Positions 57,437-64,000 of a stretch of 64,000 nt of DNA are shown one piece after another (within the stretch, counting starts at the first letter, position 1; every line of letters begins with the position of its first letter). This DNA comes from Sulfurimicrobium lacus (lineage in GTDB: Bacteria; Pseudomonadota; Gammaproteobacteria; Burkholderiales; Sulfuricellaceae). A program made the translations under genes and the position numbers. The DNA is taken from positions 665,501 to 729,500 of the forward strand of contig NZ_AP022853.1 of assembly GCF_011764585.1 (NCBI RefSeq), written 5' to 3'. The notes below the pieces were generated by a model. That model was not told where the DNA came from. It saw only the letters and a program-made list of their open reading frames with translations, and made no database searches.

Positions 57437-57542
57437 GTTTTTTTATATGGGCGTTAACAAGCGTGGACAGGAAGCATGGGCCGGCTTCTGTAAAAACTCG
57501 AGAATCATGTTTACCCGTTCAGCTATTCAAATAAAAAAGCGA

Positions 57543-57578
57543 AATAAAAAAGCGGCACAATCTTGCGATAATGCCGCC
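57543..57578 (-). terminator. Terminator downstream of ihfB
   Basis: On the minus strand GCGGCA and TGCCGC (57572-57577 and 57552-57557) form a 6-bp stem with a 14-nt loop, followed by TTTTTTATTT. It lies about 35 bp after the ihfB stop. The rest of the 176-bp gap to lapA shows nothing else certain. Confidence 0.75.
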
Positions 57579-57612
57579 ATCTTAACTTACCGGCAAGCTG
57601 CGCCAGTTAATT

Positions 57613-57897
57613 CTATTCTGGATAGTCTACTCGTTCCCGCAATTCCTTGCCTGCCTTGAAATGCGGAACGAATTTTTCAGGTACGCTGACTTTGCCACCG
57701 GTTTTTGGGTTACGGCCAACACGTGGAGGGCGGTAGTTCAGGCTGAAACTGCCGAAGCCGCGAATCTCGATACGTTCGCCCTGGGCCAAGCTTTCCGCCA
57801 TGGCTTCCAGAACAGTTTTGACCGCGAGCTCCGCATCCTTCGCTACCAATTGCGGATAGCGTGCCGCCAACTTGTTAATCAGTTCTGACTTGGTCAT
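57613..57897 (-). CDS. ihfB: Integration host factor subunit beta
   Basis: A 94-residue DNA-bending protein of the HU/IHF family. The beta-arm signature [22 protein letters not shown] (about 46-67) with the intercalating Pro is canonical. It pairs with IHF alpha for transcription and replication control. It follows rpsA by 60 bp, as in most betaproteobacteria. Confidence 0.97.
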   Translation of the reverse strand: MTKSELINKLAARYPQLVAKDAELAVKTVLEAMAESLAQGERIEIRGFGSFSLNYRPPRVGRNPKTGGKVSVPEKFVPHFKAGKELRERVDYPE

Positions 57898-57957
57898 GAA
57901 TATTCCCTGCTTGAGTCGGCCGGCCGGGGTGAGCTCCGGCCGGCCTCCGCTCGAACC

Positions 57958-59667
57958 TTACTGGCCGCTGTTTTTGTTGTCCAGCTTGGCTTTCAGCAGG
58001 GCACCCAGGTTGGTCGTACCGGCGCTGGCAGCGCTTTGCTCGCTGGCCATCTTGTGCATCGCGTCGGTCTCGTCAGCCATGTCCTTGGCTTTGATGGACA
58101 GGCTGATGTTGCGGTTCTTGCGGTCCACGCTGATGATCTTGGCCTCGACTTCGTCGCCTTCCTTGAGGTGGCTGCGAATGTCTTCGACGCGATCGCGGGA
58201 AACTTCGGAAGCGCGCAGGTAACCTTCCACTTCTCCGTCCAGGGAGATGGTAGCGCCCTTGGCGTCAATTGCCTTGACCGTGCCCTTGACGATGTCATTC
58301 TTGTCGTGGGTGGAGATGTAGTTGGAGAAGGGGTCACCATCCATCTGCTTGATGCCCAGAGAGATGCGCTCTTTCTCGGCGTCGATGGCCAGAACCACGG
58401 CTTCCACTTCGTCGCCCTTCTTGTAGTTGCGCACAGCTTCTTCGCCGGGCATGTTCCAGGACAGGTCGGAGAGGTGAACCAGGCCGTCGATGCTGCCCGG
58501 CAGGCCGATGAAGATACCGAAGTCGGTGATCGACTTGATCTGGCCGTGCACCTTGTCGCCCTTCTTGTGGCCGGCGGCAAATTCGTCCCATGGGTTGGGC
58601 TTGCACTGCTTCATGCCCAGGGAAATGCGGCGGCGTTCTTCGTCGATTTCCAGAATCATGACTTCGACTTCGTCGCCCAGGCTGACAACCTTGGCGGGGT
58701 GAACGTTCTTGTTGGTCCAGTCCATTTCGGACACGTGAACCAGGCCTTCGATGCCCTGTTCGATTTCCACGAATGCGCCGTAGTCGGTCAGGTTGGTCAC
58801 CTTGCCGAACATGCGGGTGCCTTGCGGGTAGCGGCGGGACAGGTTGACCCACGGATCGTCGCCCAGTTGCTTGATGCCCAGGGAGACGCGGTTCTTTTCC
58901 TGGTCGAACTTGAGGATCTTGGCTTCCACTTCGTCGCCCACGGTCAGCACTTCGGACGGATGCTTGACGCGGCGCCATGCCAGGTCGGTGATGTGCAGCA
59001 GGCCGTCGATGCCACCCAGGTCCACGAATGCGCCGTAGTCGGTGATGTTCTTGACGATACCCTTGACCACTGCGCCTTCTTTCAGGTTTTCCATCAGGGC
59101 CTGACGCTCGGCGCCCTGGCTGGCTTCCAGCACGGCACGACGCGAAACCACCACGTTGTTGCGCTTGCGGTCGAGCTTGATGACCTTGAATTCCATCTGC
59201 TTGCCCTGGTAAGGAGTCGTGTCCTTGACCGGGCGGATGTCCACCAGCGAGCCGGGCAGGAAGGCGCGAATACCGTTCACCGTCACGGTGAGGCCGCCCT
59301 TGACCGAGCCGCTGATCACGCCGGATACCAGCGTGCCTTCTTCCATGGCCTTGTCGAGGTCGTTCCAGGCCGCCATGCGCTTGGCTTTTTCGCGCGACAG
59401 CTTGGTCGAGCCGTAGCCGTCTTCCATGGCTTCGATGCAAACGCTGACGAAATCGCCAACTTTGACTTCGATTTCGCCCATGTCATTCTTGAATTCGTTG
59501 GCGTCGATCACGCTTTCGGACTTGAGGCCGGCGTTGACGATCACCACGTCGTTGTCCACAGACACGACTTCGGCGGTGATCAGTTCACCCGAGCGCATTT
59601 CCTGGCGTTGCAGGCTTTCTTCAAACAGGGCGGCAAAACTTTCGGAGGAGGCGGTAGCAGTAGTCAT
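57958..59667 (-). CDS. rpsA: 30S ribosomal protein S1
   Basis: A 569-residue protein with six S1 domains (repeated [21 protein letters not shown] segments) and the standard start [18 protein letters not shown]. It helps the 30S subunit load mRNAs. ATG 59667 has no clear Shine-Dalgarno site; instead the leader is T-rich (ATTTTATTTTTT), as is common for rpsA, which controls its own translation. Confidence 0.98.
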   Translation of the reverse strand: MTTATASSESFAALFEESLQRQEMRSGELITAEVVSVDNDVVIVNAGLKSESVIDANEFKNDMGEIEVKVGDFVSVCIEAMEDGYGSTKLSREKAKRMAAWNDLDKAMEEGTLVSGVISGSVKGGLTVTVNGIRAFLPGSLVDIRPVKDTTPYQGKQMEFKVIKLDRKRNNVVVSRRAVLEASQGAERQALMENLKEGAVVKGIVKNITDYGAFVDLGGIDGLLHITDLAWRRVKHPSEVLTVGDEVEAKILKFDQEKNRVSLGIKQLGDDPWVNLSRRYPQGTRMFGKVTNLTDYGAFVEIEQGIEGLVHVSEMDWTNKNVHPAKVVSLGDEVEVMILEIDEERRRISLGMKQCKPNPWDEFAAGHKKGDKVHGQIKSITDFGIFIGLPGSIDGLVHLSDLSWNMPGEEAVRNYKKGDEVEAVVLAIDAEKERISLGIKQMDGDPFSNYISTHDKNDIVKGTVKAIDAKGATISLDGEVEGYLRASEVSRDRVEDIRSHLKEGDEVEAKIISVDRKNRNISLSIKAKDMADETDAMHKMASEQSAASAGTTNLGALLKAKLDNKNSGQ

Positions 59668-59740
59668 AAAAAATAAAATCCACAAACCCGTAATGAGCCA
59701 CGGGGCAAGTTGTTGAATGTCGGAACCTACAATGTTGCGG

Positions 59741-59790
59741 AAAAAGTTAAACGGCGCATTTGTGCCGGCCGGTTTGCCGGTAAACGCGCC
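59741..59790 (-). terminator. Terminator-like hairpin between cmk and rpsA
   Basis: On the minus strand GGCGCGTTT (59790-59782) pairs with AAATGCGCC (59761-59753), the loop itself containing the stem CCGG/CCGG, and GTTTAACTTTTT follows. It lies 46 bp after the cmk stop and could terminate or attenuate cmk transcription so that rpsA has its own promoter. Confidence 0.55.
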
Positions 59791-59836
59791 GCTTCAGGGT
59801 TCCGCAAAACCTTAATTCCAGACGCCTGGCGGCCGG

Positions 59837-60523
59837 TTATGCCTGATAACGCCTCAGCACCTCGTTGACCGCTGCGGCGATGGTGAGGGTGTCGGTGTCG
59901 AGCAGGCTTGCGTCCGCGCATTTCTGCAGGGGGGCGACGCTGCGTGCGCTGTCGCGCGCATCGCGTTGCTGGAGATCCTGCAAAATCTGCGAAAGATTAG
60001 CACGCATTCCTTTTTCCATCAACTGTTTATAGCGTCGTTCGGCACGTACTTCGGCGCTGGCGGTGAGGAAAATTTTAAGAGTGGCATCGGGAAATACCAC
60101 CGAGCCCATGTCGCGGCCGTCCGCCACCAGTCCCGGAGCCTTGCGGAAGCTGCGCTGGAACGCCAGCAGGGCTGCGCGCAAGCGCGGCAGCGAGGCGATT
60201 TTCGAGGCGGCGTTGCCGGATTCTTCGGTACGCACCGCTTCGCCGACTTGCGTTCCGTCCAGCCAGATTTCGCCGTTGTCGAAACTGACGTCCAGCTTGC
60301 CAGCCAGTTCGGCCAGCGCGTTTTCGTCATCCAGGGCGATGCCGGCGCGTTGCGCCGCGAGGGCGGTGACGCGGTAGATCGCACCGCTGTCGAGGTAATG
60401 GAAGCCTAGTTCTTTGGCCACCAGTGCGGCCACTGTGCCTTTGCCTGAAGCGGAGGGGCCGTCGATGGCGATGACCGGAATTGCAGGTGAGGAGTGAGGG
60501 GTGAGGGGTGAGGAGGCGTTCAT
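59837..60523 (-). CDS. cmk: Cytidylate kinase with a repeat-encoded N-terminal tail
   Basis: A 228-residue enzyme that phosphorylates CMP and dCMP. The P-loop GPSASGKGT (22-30) starts about ten residues later than is usual. The extra residues ([10 protein letters not shown], about 4-13) are encoded by a heptanucleotide ACTCCTC/ACCCCTC repeat. ATG 60523 is the only canonical start in this frame before the P-loop. [13 protein letters not shown] and [13 protein letters not shown] are typical of Cmk. Confidence 0.94.
   Translation of the reverse strand: MNASSPLTPHSSPAIPVIAIDGPSASGKGTVAALVAKELGFHYLDSGAIYRVTALAAQRAGIALDDENALAELAGKLDVSFDNGEIWLDGTQVGEAVRTEESGNAASKIASLPRLRAALLAFQRSFRKAPGLVADGRDMGSVVFPDATLKIFLTASAEVRAERRYKQLMEKGMRANLSQILQDLQQRDARDSARSVAPLQKCADASLLDTDTLTIAAAVNEVLRRYQA
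60486..60515. repeat. Heptanucleotide ACTCCTC repeat encoding the cmk N-terminus
   Basis: TGA triplets at 60488, 60495, 60502 and 60509 mark four 7-nt units of GTGAGGA/GTGAGGG. It is the reverse orientation, relative to its gene, of the array at the start of hldE. Confidence 0.85.
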
Positions 60524-60529
60524 TGGTAT

Positions 60530-61864
60530 TTAGGCGTTTTGGGCAATGGATTGCAATTTCGGGAAATAATCGGGGAAGGTCTTGGCCGCGCACTTGGGGT
60601 CGTTGATGCGCAGCGGTACGCTACCCAGCGCGATCAGGCCGAAGCACATGGCCATGCGGTGGTCGTCGTAGGTGTCGATCACGGCGTTGGGCGTCAACGC
60701 GGCTGGGGGGGTGACGCGGATGTAATCCGGGCCTTCCTCCACGGTCGCGCCCACTTTGCGCAGTTCGGTTGCCATGGCAGCGATGCGGTCGGTTTCCTTG
60801 ACGCGCCAGCTGGCGATATTCCTGAGCGTGGTGGTGCCGTCGGCGAACAGGGCGGCCACGGCCAGGGTCATGGCGGCGTCCGGGATGTGGTTGCAGTCGA
60901 GGTCGATGGCCTTGAGCTTGCCGCTGCCGCTGGATTCGATCCAGTTGTCGCCCATGGTGATGTTCGCGCCCATGCTCGCCAGCGCTTCGGCGAAGCGTAC
61001 GTCGCCCTGAATGCTGGATTTTCCCACCCCCTCCACGCGCACCGGGCCCTTGCCGATGGCCCCTGCCGCGAGAAAATAGGAGGCGCTGGAGGCGTCGCCT
61101 TCGACATGGATTTCACCGGGACTGCGGTATTGCTGGCCGGCGCGGATGGTGAATACCTGCCACTCCTGGCGTTCGACTTCGACGCCGAAGCGGCGCATGA
61201 GGTTGAGGGTGATCTCGATGTAGGGCTTGGAAATCAGCTCGCCCACTACTTCGATGTTCACGTCCTGCCCGGCCAGCGGTGCGGCCATCAGCAGGGCGGT
61301 GAGGAACTGGCTGGAAACGTTGCCGCGCACTCTTACCAAGCCGCGTAGCGCTACTCCGTCCCCCTCTCCCGCAAGCGGGAGAGGGCTGGGGTGAGGGAAA
61401 GCCGGCTTGATCGCCAGCGGCGGAAAGCCTTCATTGCCGAGATAGGTGATGTCGGCGCCGAGCTGGCGCAGGGCATCCACCAGGTCGCCGATGGGGCGCT
61501 CGTGCATGCGCGCCACGCCGCTCAGCTGATACGTCCCCTGCGACAGGGCCAGCGCGGCGGTCAGGGGGCGGAAGGCGGTGCCCGCATTGCCCAGGAACAA
61601 GTCACCGTGTTTGACCGGAAATGCGCCGCCCGCACCCTCGACGCGGTAGTCGCGGCTGGCGCCGTGCTGTTGCCAGTTGACGCCGAGCTTGCGCAGCGCT
61701 TCCAGCATGTGGCCGGTGTCGTCGGACGCGAGCAGCGCCTTGACTTCGGTTACCCCCTCGGCCAGTGCCGCGAGCAGCAGGGTGCGGTTGGAAATGCTTT
61801 TCGAGCCGGGCAGGACGACCGTGCCGCTGACCCGGGCGATGGGCGAAAGATCGAGAAATTCCAT
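60530..61864 (-). CDS. aroA: 3-phosphoshikimate 1-carboxyvinyltransferase with an in-frame palindromic insert
   Basis: A 444-residue EPSP synthase, somewhat longer than the usual 425-435. The PGSKSISNR (19-27), GNAGTAFRP (92-100), [10 protein letters not shown] (183-192) and [14 protein letters not shown] segments are intact. Between PPLAIKPA and [12 protein letters not shown] lies [15 protein letters not shown] (156-170), encoded by a perfect GC-rich palindrome at 61355-61400. The insert sits in a surface position just before the substrate-binding VSSQ motif. ATG 61864 gives the usual N-terminus. Confidence 0.95.
   Translation of the reverse strand: MEFLDLSPIARVSGTVVLPGSKSISNRTLLLAALAEGVTEVKALLASDDTGHMLEALRKLGVNWQQHGASRDYRVEGAGGAFPVKHGDLFLGNAGTAFRPLTAALALSQGTYQLSGVARMHERPIGDLVDALRQLGADITYLGNEGFPPLAIKPAFPHPSPLPLAGEGDGVALRGLVRVRGNVSSQFLTALLMAAPLAGQDVNIEVVGELISKPYIEITLNLMRRFGVEVERQEWQVFTIRAGQQYRSPGEIHVEGDASSASYFLAAGAIGKGPVRVEGVGKSSIQGDVRFAEALASMGANITMGDNWIESSGSGKLKAIDLDCNHIPDAAMTLAVAALFADGTTTLRNIASWRVKETDRIAAMATELRKVGATVEEGPDYIRVTPPAALTPNAVIDTYDDHRMAMCFGLIALGSVPLRINDPKCAAKTFPDYFPKLQSIAQNA
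61355..61400. repeat. Palindromic repeat inserted in frame within aroA
   Basis: CCCTCTCCCGC (61362-61372) and GCGGGAGAGGG (61375-61385) form an 11-bp perfect inverted repeat around AA, flanked by CTGGGGTGAGGG (61386-61397). The same sequence type is widespread as an intergenic repeat in proteobacteria; here it is read as SPLPLAGEG. Confidence 0.88.
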
Positions 61865-61875
61865 GGAATAAGAAC

Positions 61876-62751
61876 CTATTGTGAATCCGGTTTGCCGGCG
61901 AGCCATTCGGCGCGGGCGGTGCGGGCGTGACCAAACACGATTTCCAGCGATTTGCCGTCGCTCTGCTCCAGCATGTCGCGCAGGCGGTCGAGCTGGGCCT
62001 GGTAGGTGTCGACTTCACGAATCAGCGCGTCGCGGTTGGCCAGGCAGATGTCGCGCCACATTTCGGGGTGGCTGCCGGCGATGCGGGTGAAGTCGCGGAA
62101 GCCGCCCGCCGCATAGCTGAACAGTTCCTTTGCGTTGGCGCGGAAGGCGATGTCCTCCACCAGGGCGAAGGCCAGCAGATGGGGCAGGTGGGAAACCGCG
62201 GCGAAAATTTCGTCGTGCTTTTGCGCCGGCATGGTAGTGACGATGGCGCCGCAGGTCTGCCACATGGCAGTAATGCGGGACACGGCAAGCGCGTCGTTTT
62301 CGGGCAGCGGCGTCACGACGACGTTGCGGCCCTGAAACAGATCGGCAAAAGCCGCTGCGGCGCCGCTCTTCTCTGCGCCGGCGATGGGGTGTCCCGGAAT
62401 GAAGCGGGACAGATGGTCCGGCAGGTGTTGCTGGGCGTAGGCGATGACATCGCGCTTGGTGCTGCCGACATCGGTGACGATGGTGTGCGGCGACAGGCAG
62501 GTCGCAAGTTGCGCCAGGGTCGGCTGCATGGCCGCCACGGGCACGGCCAGCACCACCACGTCGGCATCTTTCACCGCGCTGGCCATATCGGTTTCGATAC
62601 GGTCGACGATGCCCAGCGTTCTGGCCGCTTCCAGGTTCTCCCGGCTGCGGCCGAGGCCGACGATTTCCTTAACCGCCCCCGCTTCGCGCAGCGCCAGTGC
62701 AAGCGAGCCGCCGATCAGGCCGACGCCGATGATGACGAGTTTGTTAATCAT
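61876..62751 (-). CDS. tyrA: Prephenate dehydrogenase
   Basis: A 291-residue NAD-dependent enzyme of tyrosine synthesis. The dinucleotide site [12 protein letters not shown] (7-18) and the catalytic [14 protein letters not shown] (around 114) are conserved. It lacks a chorismate mutase domain, as in other betaproteobacteria. ATG 62751 is chosen over a start four codons upstream. Confidence 0.95.
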   Translation of the reverse strand: MINKLVIIGVGLIGGSLALALREAGAVKEIVGLGRSRENLEAARTLGIVDRIETDMASAVKDADVVVLAVPVAAMQPTLAQLATCLSPHTIVTDVGSTKRDVIAYAQQHLPDHLSRFIPGHPIAGAEKSGAAAAFADLFQGRNVVVTPLPENDALAVSRITAMWQTCGAIVTTMPAQKHDEIFAAVSHLPHLLAFALVEDIAFRANAKELFSYAAGGFRDFTRIAGSHPEMWRDICLANRDALIREVDTYQAQLDRLRDMLEQSDGKSLEIVFGHARTARAEWLAGKPDSQ

Positions 62752-62761
62752 GCAAGAAACC

Positions 62762-62821
62762 AACCACGGAAGACACGGAAGACACGGAAATTTGGTAGGT
62801 TTTTCCGTGTTCTCCGTGGTT
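62762..62821. repeat. Inverted repeat between tyrA and the DAHP synthase gene
   Basis: AACCACGGAAGACACGGAA (from 62762) is mirrored by TTCCGTGTTCTCCGTGGTT (62803-62821) with two mismatches. The left arm has a further 9-nt repeat CACGGAAGA. It fills the 75-bp gap between the two genes; no gene is present. Confidence 0.85.
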
Positions 62822-62826
62822 CACGC

Positions 62827-63843
62827 TCAGATCGACCGGCCGATTGCGCCGGCGATCGCGCCCAGCGAGCCCATCAAGGTCTTCAGCTCATCCGGGGTGA
62901 GGGCCTGGTCGGCGTCGCACCAGGCTTCGCACGGGGTCGGGTGCATTTCCACCAGCAGACCGTCGGCGCCCGCGGCGATGGCGGCGCGGGAGAGCGCCGG
63001 CACCATCCAGGCTTTGCCGCCCGCGTGGGACGGGTCGACGATGACCGGCAGGTGAGTTTCCTTCTTCAGCACCGGAATGGCGGTGACGTCGAGCACGTTG
63101 CGGTAGTAGGTCTCGAAGGTGCGAATGCCGCGTTCGCAGAAAATGATGTTGTGGTTGCCGCCGGCGGCGATGTATTCGGCCGCCATGAGCCATTCCGAAA
63201 TGGTGGCGGACATGCCGCGCTTGAGGATCACCGGCTTGTTGATGGTGCCGACTTCCTTCAGCAGGTCGAAGTTCTGCATGCTGCGCGTGCCGATCTGGAT
63301 CACGTCCACGTCGTGCTTCATGAAGGTGTCCAGCTGGCGCGCATCCATCAGCTCGGTGACCATGGGCAGGTTGTAGCGCTCGGCCGCCTTGCGGAACATG
63401 ACCAGGCCTTCCTCGCCGTGGCCCTGGAAAGCGTAGGGGCTGGTGCGGGGCTTGAAGGCGCCGCCGCGCATGAGGCGGCAACCGGCCTCATGGACGAATT
63501 TGGCGGCCGCGTCCATTTGCGGCTGGGTTTCCACCGAGCACGGGCCGGCGATGATCTGGATCTGGTTGCCGCCGAGCTTGATGCCCTTGATATCGACAAT
63601 GGAATCCTGCTTGTGCCATTCGCGTCCCACGATCTTGTAGGGCTTGACGATGTGCATCGACTGTTCCACGCCGGGCAGGGCATCGAACAGTTCCTGGTCG
63701 AGCTTGCGTTCGTCACCGATGGCGCCGATGACGGTGCGCTCGGTGCCGCGCGACACGTTGGCGTCAAGGCCGTATTCGCGGATCTTTTTGACCACGCCTT
63801 CGATTTGTTCTTCCGTGGCGCCATTGTTCATTACGATGATCAT
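62827..63843 (-). CDS. 3-deoxy-7-phosphoheptulonate synthase (type I beta)
   Basis: A 338-residue DAHP synthase, the first step of aromatic amino acid synthesis. An N-terminal ferredoxin-like regulatory domain (about 1-70, starting [15 protein letters not shown]) precedes the TIM barrel with [24 protein letters not shown] and [11 protein letters not shown]. The short form with an N-terminal domain places it in the beta subgroup known from Thermotoga rather than the AroFGH type. It overlaps the hisC stop (ATGA). Confidence 0.93.
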   Translation of the reverse strand: MIIVMNNGATEEQIEGVVKKIREYGLDANVSRGTERTVIGAIGDERKLDQELFDALPGVEQSMHIVKPYKIVGREWHKQDSIVDIKGIKLGGNQIQIIAGPCSVETQPQMDAAAKFVHEAGCRLMRGGAFKPRTSPYAFQGHGEEGLVMFRKAAERYNLPMVTELMDARQLDTFMKHDVDVIQIGTRSMQNFDLLKEVGTINKPVILKRGMSATISEWLMAAEYIAAGGNHNIIFCERGIRTFETYYRNVLDVTAIPVLKKETHLPVIVDPSHAGGKAWMVPALSRAAIAAGADGLLVEMHPTPCEAWCDADQALTPDELKTLMGSLGAIAGAIGRSI

Positions 63844-63998
63844 TTTGACTCTCCGAGGGCGATCTCTAGCGCCTGTAAAAATTTGGTGTTTTCCGCCTTC
63901 AGCCCAATGCTGACGCGGAGGTGTTCGGACATGCCGTAGTTGGCGACCGGGCGCACGATGACGCCCTGCTTCAGCAGGCTGTGGTTCACGGCGGCCGC
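63840..63998 (-). CDS. hisC: Histidinol-phosphate aminotransferase, C-terminal end (partial)
   Basis: The last 52 codons of a frame that enters from the window edge on the minus strand. The segment [30 protein letters not shown] is the characteristic HisC tail with the Arg that binds the substrate carboxylate. It converts imidazole acetol phosphate to histidinol phosphate. Its stop overlaps the DAHP synthase start. Confidence 0.9.
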   Translation of the reverse strand, partial: AAAVNHSLLKQGVIVRPVANYGMSEHLRVSIGLKAENTKFLQALEIALGESK

Positions 63999-64000
63999 AT

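Noticed and set aside
61927-63939. A 670-codon plus-strand frame across tyrA and the DAHP synthase gene
   Set aside because: It is antisense to two conserved enzymes and runs through the inverted repeat at 62762; the composition is that of a shadow frame.

Overview
The window is a chromosomal segment of a GC-rich betaproteobacterium. Gene order (nuoA-N followed by a DUF2818 gene, ybgC-tolQRAB-pal-cpoB-queE-queC, fkpB-lspA-ileS-ribF, hisC-DAHP synthase-tyrA-aroA-cmk-rpsA-ihfB-lapA-lapB) and the protein sequences point to the Nitrosomonadales. A Sulfuricella- or Gallionella-like sulfur or iron oxidiser fits, given a YeeE/YedE-type thiosulfate transporter, an Irr-like Fur regulator and a GcvH-like lipoyl protein beside cysM. 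The genus is inference. There is no rRNA, CRISPR array, prophage or complete insertion sequence.

Layout: 1-3953, a MoxR/DUF58 stress-type cluster with a DUF4350 tail, a BPSS1780-type membrane protein and an RDD protein. 4002-8039, accessory genes: a TetR regulator with two related operators, a carboxymuconolactone-decarboxylase-like gene split by an amber codon, a nitroreductase, a GTP cyclohydrolase I, an Irr-type Fur regulator and three unknown small genes. 8136-9398, tpiA, secG and tRNA-Leu(GAG). 9544-24266, the 14-gene complex I operon plus DUF2818. 24318-28381, a NUDIX hydrolase and an Mla/MCE-type lipid transporter. 28405-33410, a HerA-like ATPase, yebC and ruvC-ruvA-[toxin-antitoxin pair]-ruvB. 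33450-39744, Tol-Pal and queuosine genes. 39905-41089, the YeeE/YedE transporter. From 41185 to the end all genes lie on the minus strand: ispH-fkpB-lspA-ileS-ribF, an AT-rich orphan membrane gene, murJ, gcvH-like, cysM, a diguanylate cyclase, a ComEA-like protein, heptose and UDP-glucuronate genes, pyrF, lapAB, ihfB, rpsA, cmk, aroA, tyrA, DAHP synthase and the end of hisC.

The most unusual signal is a set of short repeats lying in and around housekeeping genes. Two families have a strict 7-nt period (TCAGCNN and ACTCCTC). One sits between nuoF and nuoG, one is read in frame inside ileS, one lies between hldD and hldE, one supplies the start region of hldE, and one encodes the N-terminal tail of cytidylate kinase. 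A third element, a GC-rich palindrome, is read in frame inside aroA; further inverted repeats lie next to tyrA and ribF. Other oddities are a ruvC with no canonical start codon whose catalytic residues number exactly as in E. coli if an AUC codon is residue 1, a toxin-antitoxin pair inside the ruv operon, and a terminator whose 3' arm is triplicated.
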